The position numbers were made by a program, and so were the translations under genes. A DNA stretch of 6,477 nt from CAYMAX01 sp964388595 (lineage in GTDB: Bacteria > Bacteroidota > Bacteroidia > Bacteroidales > UBA932): the NCBI GenBank assembly GCA_964388595.1, contig CAYMAX010000071.1, forward strand, positions 1 through 6,477, in the 5' to 3' direction. Below are positions 1 through 6,477 of this stretch, piece by piece; positions within the stretch are counted from its first letter, which is position 1, and each line of letters starts with the position of its first letter. The notes below the pieces were generated by a model. The model did not search any database, had not been told where the DNA came from, and saw only the letters and a program-made list of their open reading frames with translations.

Positions 1-43
1 TTACTTCCTGATTGCTTTTAAAATCTTGTGCTGTATATTTCAT
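1..43 (-). CDS. korB: 2-oxoacid:ferredoxin oxidoreductase subunit beta (KorB), N-terminal 14 codons only, cut by window edge
   Basis: An ATG at 43-41 opens a frame that stays open to the left edge and encodes MKYTAQDFKSNQEV. This resembles the start of Bacteroidales KorB proteins, where such a segment comes just before the conserved WCPGCG motif of the thiamine-diphosphate and [4Fe-4S] binding beta subunit; that motif lies outside the window. The gene starts 11 nt after korA ends and has a perfect AGGAGG ribosome binding site, so it is clearly the second gene of a korAB operon. KorB would pair with KorA to decarboxylate a 2-oxoacid, probably 2-oxoglutarate, and pass electrons to ferredoxin in the cytoplasm. 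The assignment rests on position and a very short peptide; the domain itself cannot be seen. Confidence 0.8.
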   Translation of the reverse strand, partial: MKYTAQDFKSNQEV

Positions 44-50
44 TTCTTTT

Positions 51-56
51 CCTCCT
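51..56 (-). promoter_or_regulatory. Strong Shine-Dalgarno site of korB, overlapping the korA stop codon
   Basis: The minus strand reads TAGGAGG from 57 to 51. The TAG (57-55) is the korA stop codon, and AGGAGG (56-51) is a perfect Shine-Dalgarno core placed 7 nt before the korB ATG. None of the other visible starts in the window has such a site, as expected in Bacteroidetes, where Shine-Dalgarno sequences are uncommon. Ribosomes ending korA would stop on the korB binding site, which suggests coupled translation of the two subunits. Confidence 0.8.
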
Positions 57-1887
57 ATAAAATAGCGTTAACGGCATCCACAACATCTTTTACGATGAAA
101 GGCTGACCTTGAACTTTGTTCAACTGATAGTAATGGAACTGCTGATGCTTATCTCTCAGATAGGCAGCAAACTGTCCGCTGTTCAACTCGCAAACGATGA
201 TTTTCTTGAAATTGGAAAATACCTTCTCCGTATTGCGAGGAAGAGGATTGATATAATCGAAATGTGCCAGTGACACTTTCTTGCCAAGTTTGTGGAATTC
301 TTTCACAGCAGTGTAGAGGTGACCGAATGTGCCGCCCCATCCTACGATAAGGACATCGCCCTTTTCCTCCCCTATCACATTGAGCTCGGGGATGTAATCT
401 GCAAGTTTGGCCACTTTGGCTGCCCTCAAATCGACCATCTTCTGGTGATTGGCAGGATCTGAAGAGATAACCCCTTCGGGATTCTTCTCAAGACCGCCGA
501 CTCTGTGCTCCAAGCCTTTGGTGCCGGGGATGGCCCAAGGTCTTACAAGTGACTCAGCATCTCTTTCGAAAGGTTTGAATTTACCTTCACATTTAGTGAT
601 GAAAGGGGGATGAATCTCAGGTAAATCTTTCATGGAAGGAATCTTCCAGGGTTCTGAACCATTGCCGAGGAATCCCTCTGAAAGGAGCATCACAGGCATC
701 ATGTGTTCCATAGCGTACTTGCCTGCATAGAATGCTTTTTCAAAACAATCTGAAGGAGAATGAGAAGCCATAACCATCATGGGACATTCTCCGTTGCGTC
801 CATAGAGTGCCTGATTGAGGTCTGTCTGCTCAGTCTTGGTGGGAATACCTGTGGAAGGGCCACTACGCTGAACATCGATAATCACAAGGGGCAATTCAGT
901 GATGACAGCAAGTCCCATAGCTTCCGATTTGAGAGAAAGACCGGGACCGGAAGTAGTAGTAACAGCAAAATTGCCTGCATAAGCAGCACCGATACTGGTA
1001 CAGATACCAGCTATCTCGTCTTCACACTGGAGTGTCTTGGCTCCCAAATTTTTATGAATGGCAAGCTCTTCCAAAATAGCGGTGGCGGGGGTGATAGGGT
1101 ACGACCCGCAGAAAAGTGGAACTCCAGACTTTTCAGAAGCTGCCAAAAGGCCCCAGGCAGCTGCCTGGTTGCCGTTTATATTTCTGTAAAGACCTTTCTC
1201 CTGTTTGGCAGGAAGAATGGTGTAAGTATTGGGAATAGCATGGATATTGGAGGCGTAATTGAAACCATCTTTCAAAACTTTCTTATTGGTCTCGATGAGC
1301 TGTGGTTTCTTTTTGAATTTCTTGTCGAGATATGCGAAAGTGTAATCCATGTCACGGTTGAACATGAAATAGCACATGCCGAGAGTAAACATATTCTTGC
1401 AGCGTACTATTGCCTTGTTGTCCAGACCACTATCTTTCAAGCTCTCTTTGGTGAGAGTAGTGATGGGTGACACTACGATGTTGCGGTCCTCGATTCTGAG
1501 CTCTTCGAGGGGATTCATCGTCTTGAAACCTGCTTTCTCGATGTTTTTCTCATCGAACGCATCTTCATCGATAATGATAGTAGCTGTGGGTTTGGCCCAT
1601 TTGGCATTGGCCTTGAGGGCAGCGGGGTTCATAGCCACTAACACATCGCAAAAATCGCCGGGGGTGTTAATCTCCACTGCTCCGATATGCACCTGAAATC
1701 CGGAAACACCGGAGACAGTCCCTTGTGGTGCTCGAATCTCTGCCGGATAATCGGGGAATGTAGAGATTTCATTACCGTATACCGCAGAAGAATCGGCAAA
1801 GAGGGTGCCGGTAAGCTGCATCCCATCTCCCGAATCACCTGCAAAACGGATAACAACGTCTTCTATATCAATAACTTTGTGTTGCAT
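55..1887 (-). CDS. korA: 2-oxoglutarate (2-oxoacid):ferredoxin oxidoreductase subunit alpha, fused gamma-alpha type
   Basis: The 610-residue protein is the alpha subunit of a CoA-dependent 2-oxoacid:ferredoxin oxidoreductase. This cytoplasmic enzyme converts a 2-oxoacid plus CoA to acyl-CoA, CO2 and reduced ferredoxin, or runs in reverse. The gamma domain is fused at the N terminus (about residues 10-200) and begins with the family motif RFAGDSGDGMQ (14-24). The pyrimidine-binding alpha domain follows from about 238, with SYPITPAT at 262-269, CEDEIAG at 288-294, TTSGPGLSLKSEAMG at 311-325 and QTDLNQALYGRNGE at 354-367. The C-terminal domain has a VGWGGTFGH loop. Full family length is present, with no frameshift. 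The ATG at 1887-1885 lies just before the first conserved strand and about 20 nt after a good promoter element; it has no Shine-Dalgarno site. 2-Oxoglutarate is the likeliest substrate from similarity to Bacteroidales KorA, but a branched-chain or other 2-oxoacid cannot be excluded from sequence. No small ferredoxin (delta) gene lies next to it in this window. Confidence 0.93.
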   Translation of the reverse strand: MQHKVIDIEDVVIRFAGDSGDGMQLTGTLFADSSAVYGNEISTFPDYPAEIRAPQGTVSGVSGFQVHIGAVEINTPGDFCDVLVAMNPAALKANAKWAKPTATIIIDEDAFDEKNIEKAGFKTMNPLEELRIEDRNIVVSPITTLTKESLKDSGLDNKAIVRCKNMFTLGMCYFMFNRDMDYTFAYLDKKFKKKPQLIETNKKVLKDGFNYASNIHAIPNTYTILPAKQEKGLYRNINGNQAAAWGLLAASEKSGVPLFCGSYPITPATAILEELAIHKNLGAKTLQCEDEIAGICTSIGAAYAGNFAVTTTSGPGLSLKSEAMGLAVITELPLVIIDVQRSGPSTGIPTKTEQTDLNQALYGRNGECPMMVMASHSPSDCFEKAFYAGKYAMEHMMPVMLLSEGFLGNGSEPWKIPSMKDLPEIHPPFITKCEGKFKPFERDAESLVRPWAIPGTKGLEHRVGGLEKNPEGVISSDPANHQKMVDLRAAKVAKLADYIPELNVIGEEKGDVLIVGWGGTFGHLYTAVKEFHKLGKKVSLAHFDYINPLPRNTEKVFSNFKKIIVCELNSGQFAAYLRDKHQQFHYYQLNKVQGQPFIVKDVVDAVNAIL

Positions 1888-1908
1888 TATGATTTTATAT
1901 TAGTGGTA

Positions 1909-1916
1909 CAAATGTA
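1909..1916 (-). promoter_or_regulatory. Bacteroidetes-type -7 promoter element driving korAB
   Basis: The minus strand reads TACATTTG from 1916 to 1909, a perfect match to the TAnnTTTG -7 consensus of the Bacteroidetes primary sigma factor. It ends 21 nt before the korA ATG, which predicts a leader of roughly 15 nt. The -33 element (TTTG expected 19-21 nt upstream) is poor: the minus strand there reads AATTCTTTC (1941-1933). The position in the only sizeable intergenic gap, directly before a new block, supports the call. The start point is inferred, not seen. Confidence 0.6.
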
Positions 1917-1974
1917 GTAACATTTCCTTATAGAAAGAATTTATTTCAATAAAACATTAAAAAATAGGAAAAGA

Positions 1975-2020
1975 CTTACAGATTATAATCAAAACAAAAC
2001 AATCTCTCGAATATTGTAAG
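1975..2020 (-). repeat. AT-rich inverted repeat and palindrome between the LysM gene and korA
   Basis: CTTACA at 1975-1980 and TGTAAG at 2015-2020 are perfect 6-bp inverted arms. Inside them, AATC and GATT (minus strand 1984-1981 and 2004-2001) can extend the stem after a 10-nt bulge, and GATTATAATC at 1981-1990 is a perfect 10-bp palindrome. It lies 29 nt past the stop of the LysM gene and 59 nt upstream of the korA -7 element. It could be a weak 3' structure or a small operator. The stem is short and AT-rich and there is no clear U-tract, so it is not a convincing intrinsic terminator. In a gap this AT-rich it could also be chance. Confidence 0.25.
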
Positions 2021-2048
2021 AAAACCAAGTTGACCGTTTTGGCCTGAT

Positions 2049-3788
2049 TTAGCGCTGGGAAATATCCCAATTATCCAAATATTGGATATCTCTCGTGGAG
2101 ATATTCTCAAATCCCGATTGAGAAGAAATGGGGACGAAATGGACGTCGCTCTGGAGAAGTTTCACTCTGTAACTTTCGATGTAAGCGGGGAATGAGCGTC
2201 CGTATCTTTGGAGAGCAGAGAGGAAGTACACCATGATGTCATATCCCTGAAATGAATAGGGAGTAGGCTCGACCTTGAACACTTCCCAATAGGTCTGAAC
2301 AAACTGTTTGGTGTCCCGACTCTCATAATCTACATAATATGGAAGTGAAAGATGAGTTTTCATCAGATGAAGATATTCAAGCTCAATACTTTCAAAGTTT
2401 TTCCATTTTGGCTCGCCATAAACTTCCATATTGTAATATAACACGCTCTTGAGAAGATGAAGATTACGAAGAACATCAGATACAAACGCCTCACTTTCAG
2501 AAGCTACATACACTTTGTTGAGATGTAGCGAATCGAGTGTGTATCTCATAAAAGTATCCTGTCCCCTACCCTGAAGCAGACCGTATGAGAAGGTATTGGT
2601 TTTGATGCCGCGACTTTCGAATTGTGAGAGGATGTTTCTGACATCTGTATCAGCTTCCGAAATGACAGTAAAAGATATGGTATCATTATAAATATTGGTA
2701 GCCATATCATCCAGCTGATGATTGAGACAAGTCTCCGGAAGCACAGGAAAGAGGAAAAAGAATGGATTGTTATCGGCCAAAGTGACAGTTCTGGTGTCCA
2801 TGGGAGAGACTATTGGTATTCTTTTGTCGAGTGCATATCGAGATATAGGAGCCAAATCGCTCTCTACAATGGGGCCTATGATAAGCTCACTATCATCGAG
2901 AACGCCACTCCTGAGCATTTGCTGGACAGATGAATAATTGTTCAGGTCCACCACTTGGAGATGATATCTCTCATAGCCCCTGACCTTTTTTAAATCATTG
3001 AGTGCTATCAGTGCGCCGGAGTAGAAATCGGTCTGATTGATATTGGGCTCTTCTGTGGAGTGGGATACATTGAAAGGTAAGACTATCGAAATAATATATG
3101 AGCGAGATGAATAGCTATAGAGATACGAAGGGTGTGTCGCCGACATAAGCGATGAAGATGAGTTGTCTGTGGCCTCAGTGGAAGATGCCTCCTTATCGGA
3201 AGGGAAAGGCACCACTTCTTTCTTGTCGGTACGTTTGCGCTTGTCATAATCCTTATCCGGGATGAGCAACTCCTGTTTTCTGGCCAAAGCAGCATCCTTG
3301 GAGATAGAATTGAGCTCTGCCAGATTATCCACACTCACTTTAAAACGCTCCGCCACATCATAGAGAGTCTCATACCATTTCACTTTGTACTTTTTATACT
3401 TGACAGGGGGAATGTTCTCTTCTGCCAATTCCTCCGAATCACGTGCGGTGGTCGCAACAATACCTTCCGGAAGCTTCGGCTGAGCTGCTTCGGAAGAAGA
3501 AGGAGGCAGTATGGGAATATAAATGATAGCCCCCGCCTGTAGCGGAGTGGAGATATTGGCATTGCGAGCTTTTATCTCATCCACAGAGACTCCGTAGACC
3601 TTGCCTATGGAGTAGAGGGTCTGGCCTTGAAGGACTGTATGCATGTAATACACTGTCCCCTGTATTTTGACTTTATCTTTTGAAATTTCTACCGGAGTAG
3701 GGACAAATGTCTGCGCAGAAATGACCTCTCCACAGCAGAAGATAATGAGTGCAAAAGCGAAAATCGATATATATCTTAAGTGTCTCAT
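2049..3788 (-). CDS. Secreted protein with two LysM domains and a type 1 periplasmic-binding-like domain
   Basis: This 579-residue protein has an N-terminal signal sequence with a hydrophobic core at about residues 6-19 and a probable signal peptidase I site after VISA (25). Cysteines 18 and 19 do not sit in a good lipobox. Two LysM domains follow, at about 47-92 (YYMHTVLQGQTLYSIGKVYG onward) and 133-177 (YKVKWYETLYDVAERF onward), and should bind peptidoglycan glycan. A Ser/Lys-rich linker (about 181-228) leads to a domain of about 330 residues resembling ABC-transporter ligand-binding proteins of the type 1 fold, with the strand YIISIVLPF at 231-239, a DFYSGALIALNDL helix at 254-266, ELIIGPIVESDL at 301-312 and RIPIVSP at 323-329. 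Such proteins are common in Bacteroidales. They are not obvious transport components, and no transporter gene lies nearby. A cell-wall role in the periplasm is inferred; no substrate can be named. Its ATG overlaps the purC stop codon (ATGA), so it is probably translated by coupling. Confidence 0.85.
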   Translation of the reverse strand: MRHLRYISIFAFALIIFCCGEVISAQTFVPTPVEISKDKVKIQGTVYYMHTVLQGQTLYSIGKVYGVSVDEIKARNANISTPLQAGAIIYIPILPPSSSEAAQPKLPEGIVATTARDSEELAEENIPPVKYKKYKVKWYETLYDVAERFKVSVDNLAELNSISKDAALARKQELLIPDKDYDKRKRTDKKEVVPFPSDKEASSTEATDNSSSSLMSATHPSYLYSYSSRSYIISIVLPFNVSHSTEEPNINQTDFYSGALIALNDLKKVRGYERYHLQVVDLNNYSSVQQMLRSGVLDDSELIIGPIVESDLAPISRYALDKRIPIVSPMDTRTVTLADNNPFFFLFPVLPETCLNHQLDDMATNIYNDTISFTVISEADTDVRNILSQFESRGIKTNTFSYGLLQGRGQDTFMRYTLDSLHLNKVYVASESEAFVSDVLRNLHLLKSVLYYNMEVYGEPKWKNFESIELEYLHLMKTHLSLPYYVDYESRDTKQFVQTYWEVFKVEPTPYSFQGYDIMVYFLSALQRYGRSFPAYIESYRVKLLQSDVHFVPISSQSGFENISTRDIQYLDNWDISQR

Positions 3789-4738
3789 AATATACGCGAC
3801 AACATGTTTTCAATGCTTGTTTCAATCCTGTCATAGGCACCATCGCCATAATCGGCAGGTAAAAATTTCTTTCCCGTGATATGTTCGAAAAGTTCAATAT
3901 ATCTCTCCGAAATGATATTTACCCTCTCATGATTCATGATGGGAATTTTCTCTCCCTCCCTGCCGCTAAAGCCATTGTCGATAAGCCATTCTCTGACAAA
4001 TTCTTTGGAAAGCTGTCTCTGGGGAAGTCCTTTTTCAAATCTCTCCTGATAGCCCTGTGAATAAAAATAGCGGGAAGAATCGGGAGTGTGAATCTCGTCA
4101 ATAAGGTAAATTCTCCCCTCTCTGGTGCCGAATTCGTACTTGGTATCGACGAGTATAAGTCCGCGCTGTGCAGCTATCTGGGAGCCCCTTTCAAAAAGGG
4201 CAAGTGCATATTTCTCTATGGTTCTATAATCTTCGGCCGGGACAAGTCCTCTGGAGATAATCTCTTCAGCGGAGATATCTTCATCGTGAGTGCCTATCTC
4301 TGCTTTGGTGGTGGGGGTAATAATAGGCTTCTCAAACTTCTGATGTTCCTTCATACCATCTGGGATTTTCACTCCGCATATCTCGCGAACACCATTTTTG
4401 TATGCTCTCCACGCACTTCCTGTGAGGTAGCCTCTGACAATCATCTCGACAGGCAGTCCCTGACATTTATAGCCCACAGTGACCATAGGATCGGGTGATG
4501 CTATTTTCCAATTGGGGACAATATCAGAAGTAGTGTCGAGAAACATCGAGGCTATCTGATTGAGCACCTGTCCTTTATATGGGATACCACAAGGCAGCAC
4601 CACATCGAAAGCAGATATCCTGTCTGTAGCTATCATCACGATAAAGCGATTATCGATGGTGTAAACATCTCTCACTTTGCCGACATATTTGGCTGTCTGA
4701 CGAGTGAAATTAAACTGGGTGGAAGTAATGGAGTTCAT
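3785..4738 (-). CDS. purC: Phosphoribosylaminoimidazole-succinocarboxamide synthase (SAICAR synthetase)
   Basis: PurC joins CAIR and L-aspartate with ATP to make SAICAR in de novo purine synthesis, in the cytoplasm. The 317-residue protein has the family landmarks in order: GKVRDVY (20-26) in the ATP-binding region, ATDRISAFDVVLP (37-49), VEMIVRGYLTGSAWRAY (97-113), HDEDIS (151-156), the signature LVDTKYEFG (196-204) and DEIHTPDSSRYF (214-225). It is longer than the roughly 240-residue E. coli enzyme and matches the longer form found in Bacteroidales, with a C-terminal tail (from about 292) ending in a helical IETSIENMLSRIL segment. No key residue appears to be missing. The ATG overlaps the glycosyltransferase stop codon and the TGA overlaps the start of the LysM gene, both as ATGA, with no Shine-Dalgarno site at either junction. 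Other pur genes are absent from the window. Confidence 0.96.
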   Translation of the reverse strand: MNSITSTQFNFTRQTAKYVGKVRDVYTIDNRFIVMIATDRISAFDVVLPCGIPYKGQVLNQIASMFLDTTSDIVPNWKIASPDPMVTVGYKCQGLPVEMIVRGYLTGSAWRAYKNGVREICGVKIPDGMKEHQKFEKPIITPTTKAEIGTHDEDISAEEIISRGLVPAEDYRTIEKYALALFERGSQIAAQRGLILVDTKYEFGTREGRIYLIDEIHTPDSSRYFYSQGYQERFEKGLPQRQLSKEFVREWLIDNGFSGREGEKIPIMNHERVNIISERYIELFEHITGKKFLPADYGDGAYDRIETSIENMLSRIL

Positions 4739-5856
4739 AACTTATTGTATAGTTCTAATAGTTTATTGCAAAAATTGCTCCATGAAAGGCGTTCCTTCTC
4801 ACGTGCTATCGCCTCAATACATTTATCTTTCACGGAGGCATCTTCGAAAAATCTCACAATAGCCTCATGTACGGCAGCAGAAGAGACTTCCGGCACAACA
4901 ATACCTGTCCCAGGTACTTCCACCGTCTCTCTGAGACCACCTACATCAGTGGTAATGAGTGGAATAGAGAAGTGATACGACACTGAGCTGATACCACTCT
5001 GAGTAGCTGAACGATAGGGAAGGACACACACATCGCTTGCACAAAAAAACCTCGCCACTTCGCTGTCGGGGATGTATCTGTCGAAAAGGAGAATGTTATC
5101 TCTGAGAGGACTTTCGTCTATCATCTTGCGATACTTCTCAAAATGGCCGTAGGGTTCTCCGGCTATTATCAATTGATATGAATCATCGAGCTGAGAAAAA
5201 GCGTCAAGCAAGATATCAAGACCTTTGTACTCCCTTATGAGTCCGAAGAAAAGGAGTGTCTTCTTGGAAGGGTCTGCCCCTATTTTGGCGGCGGCCACTT
5301 CACGGGGAAGGGACTCCCCGAAATGTGAATAAAGGGGATGAGGAGTGACTGTGTACCTGGCATCGGGGATAAACTTCAGAAGGTCATCTCTCACCGCATC
5401 ACAAAGCACCACGAAGGCATCGTTGCTTTTCAGATAATATTTGGTGAGAGGTTTGTCGAAAAACCGCTGCTCATGAGGGATCACATTGTCCAAAATGGAA
5501 ATGACCTTGCAATGATCTCCGACATGGCGCCCCACCCATCCCTGTGAAGGGGCAAAATAAGACATCCAATATCTCATGATAAGGAGGTCTGGACCCCATT
5601 CGCGTATTTTACGGGCAGTAGTGATATATGAAAAAGGATTGGCCGTGTCCAACAGAGATATTGACTCTACAGGAATGGCATTATCCTCAGGTGTGACTTT
5701 CTGTGTCTTCCCGGGGAAAAGGAAATCGGGATATTGTCTTTTGAAATTAAATGCAGCTACTGTATGATGCTTTCCCAGCTCATTATAGATGGAGGCATTG
5801 AACTGGGATATACCCCCTCGATAAGGGTAAAAGCAGGATAGTATCGCAATCTTCAA
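4735..5856 (-). CDS. Glycosyltransferase family 4 protein (GT-B fold), TTG start
   Basis: The 373-residue protein has the two-lobed layout of GT4 (retaining, nucleotide-sugar-using) glycosyltransferases. The N-terminal strand KIAILSCFYPYRGG leads into the GGIS loop (14-17). The second lobe starts near residue 198 with LLFFGLIREYKGLDILLDAF (201-220), including the donor-phosphate-binding Arg208 and Lys211, followed by IIAGEPYG (230-237), the Asp275 region CASDVCVLPYR (272-282) and TTDVGGLRETV (302-312). In place of the usual E-x7-E motif it reads ATQSGISSVSYHFS (284-297), without the acidic pair. The start is TTG at 5856-5854: the conserved first strand begins at the next codon, and no in-frame ATG lies close upstream. 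It begins 2 nt after the Skp-like gene ends and overlaps purC by ATGA. No signal peptide or membrane segment is seen, so it probably acts at the cytoplasmic face on a cell-surface glycan. Donor and acceptor sugars cannot be predicted. Confidence 0.88.
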   Translation of the reverse strand: MKIAILSCFYPYRGGISQFNASIYNELGKHHTVAAFNFKRQYPDFLFPGKTQKVTPEDNAIPVESISLLDTANPFSYITTARKIREWGPDLLIMRYWMSYFAPSQGWVGRHVGDHCKVISILDNVIPHEQRFFDKPLTKYYLKSNDAFVVLCDAVRDDLLKFIPDARYTVTPHPLYSHFGESLPREVAAAKIGADPSKKTLLFFGLIREYKGLDILLDAFSQLDDSYQLIIAGEPYGHFEKYRKMIDESPLRDNILLFDRYIPDSEVARFFCASDVCVLPYRSATQSGISSVSYHFSIPLITTDVGGLRETVEVPGTGIVVPEVSSAAVHEAIVRFFEDASVKDKCIEAIAREKERLSWSNFCNKLLELYNKL

Positions 5857-5858
5857 AT

Positions 5859-6477
5859 CTATTTTTTCTTGGTGTTTCGCACCTTGATATATTCTTGGTT
5901 GAGTCCTGCAAGCACATCCTGTGTAATGTCGAGAGCGGGACTGCCCTTTATTACAACATTGGTGGCAGCAGATGTAGTGAGAATGAGGGAATATTTATGG
6001 GATTCGTTATAGGTGACGACATAGGTCTTGATGGCATCCATCACTTTGTTGACCATCACATTTTCTTCATCCTGCATCTCAAGCTGCTTTTGCTGAGAAT
6101 AATTTTGAAGTTCCTGCTGACGTGTCACTAAGTCGTTCTGAATACTTTCTGCCTGTGAACGAGTGAGAAGACCTTTGTTAATCTTTTCCTGGAAATCTTT
6201 AGCGTCATTTTCAAAAGCTCTGCTTTTCTTGTTGAGGTCGTTCTGAATGGAGTTGAACTTGCCTTCCAACTCTGATTTCAAATCATTGAACATGTCATAT
6301 TGGTTGACAAGAGTATCTATCTGAACATACACGATATCGCCCTTCCCTGCCACTTCGACTGCATCTTCTGAAGATGTATCTTTGGAAGAACATTTGGGAG
6401 CGAATTTAAAAACTAAAACTAATGCCAAAGCAGCTACTCCTATGGCCAAAGCAAGAATGTTGAGAATTAAGGAAACT
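5859..6477 (-). CDS. OmpH/Skp-like periplasmic chaperone with N-terminal membrane anchor, 5' end cut by window edge
   Basis: The frame ends with TAG at 5861-5859 and stays open through the right edge, so the true start is outside the window. About 205 residues are visible. The N-terminal part reads VSLILNILALAIGVAALALV, a hydrophobic segment of more than 20 residues typical of an uncleaved signal anchor. After a short Ser/Glu/Asp-rich linker comes the OmpH/Skp domain: a first strand DIVYVQIDTLVNQYD, a long charged helical stretch rich in Lys, Glu and Gln (FNDLKSELEGKF through QQKQLEMQDEENVMV) that should form the Skp coiled-coil arms, then the closing strands KYSLILTTSAATNVVIKG and DITQDVL. 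Skp-like proteins hold unfolded outer-membrane proteins in the periplasm. Methionine is not the residue at 6449-6447: that codon is TTG, internal to the hydrophobic segment, and should not be taken as the start. The gene is probably short of only a few codons. It is the first visible gene of the operon. Confidence 0.85.
   Translation of the reverse strand, partial: VSLILNILALAIGVAALALVLVFKFAPKCSSKDTSSEDAVEVAGKGDIVYVQIDTLVNQYDMFNDLKSELEGKFNSIQNDLNKKSRAFENDAKDFQEKINKGLLTRSQAESIQNDLVTRQQELQNYSQQKQLEMQDEENVMVNKVMDAIKTYVVTYNESHKYSLILTTSAATNVVIKGSPALDITQDVLAGLNQEYIKVRNTKKK

Noticed and set aside
760..1470. Plus-strand open frame of 236 codons inside korA
   Set aside because: It lies fully antisense to a conserved enzyme gene, shows no recognisable domain, and is rich in Ser, Gly and Cys as expected from an antisense reading. 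It is a shadow of korA.
2021..2044. Possible intrinsic terminator after the LysM gene (CCAA/TTGG arms)
   Set aside because: The stem is only 4-5 bp with a wobble pair and is not followed by a clear U-tract on the minus strand, so it is too weak to call.
2718..2937. Two overlapping plus-strand open frames of 71 codons inside the LysM gene
   Set aside because: Both are antisense to the periplasmic-binding-like domain in different frames and look like chance; neither has a recognisable product.
4088..4498. Plus-strand open frame of 136 codons inside purC
   Set aside because: It is antisense to conserved PurC sequence, has no promoter or ribosome binding site and no recognisable family.
6447..6449. 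TTG as the start codon of the Skp-like gene
   Set aside because: The frame stays open to the right edge and the hydrophobic segment continues upstream (VSLILNILA), so TTG is an internal leucine codon and the gene is truncated by the window.
1..6477. A hidden mobile element, CRISPR array, defence system or RNA gene
   Set aside because: Coding genes fill the window apart from a 161-nt gap; I saw no direct repeat arrays, transposase or integrase motifs, tRNA-like folds or nuclease motifs.

Overview
The window reads as ordinary chromosomal DNA from a member of the Bacteroidetes, most likely order Bacteroidales. The evidence is: (i) 2-oxoacid:ferredoxin oxidoreductase alpha and PurC proteins of the long Bacteroidales type; (ii) a LysM plus periplasmic-binding-like protein of the kind common in that order; (iii) a Skp/OmpH-like protein with an N-terminal membrane anchor; (iv) almost no Shine-Dalgarno sequences before the genes; and (v) a perfect TAnnTTTG promoter element of the Bacteroides type. 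The family assignments come from recognising the proteins by eye, not from a database search.

All genes are on the minus strand, so transcription runs from high to low coordinates. There are two blocks. The right-hand block, in transcription order, is a Skp/OmpH-like chaperone gene cut by the right edge (to 5859), a GT4 glycosyltransferase starting at TTG (5856-4735), purC (4738-3785) and a secreted LysM protein (3788-2049). The chaperone and glycosyltransferase genes are 2 nt apart, and the next two junctions are ATGA overlaps, so the four genes are almost certainly one translationally coupled operon. Three of the four act on the envelope; purC is the de novo purine biosynthesis enzyme SAICAR synthetase.

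A 161-nt AT-rich gap (1888-2048) separates the blocks and carries the promoter of the left-hand block, korA-korB. KorA is the fused gamma-alpha subunit of a 2-oxoglutarate (2-oxoacid):ferredoxin oxidoreductase. Only the first 14 codons of korB, the TPP-binding beta subunit, are in the window. The korA stop codon is built into the strong korB ribosome binding site, which fits the two subunits being made in step.

I found no mobile element, CRISPR array, RNA gene, phage gene or defence system. The most useful points for a reader are the two edge-truncated genes, the non-ATG start of the glycosyltransferase, the mixed envelope/purine operon, and the LysM protein, whose function is not established.
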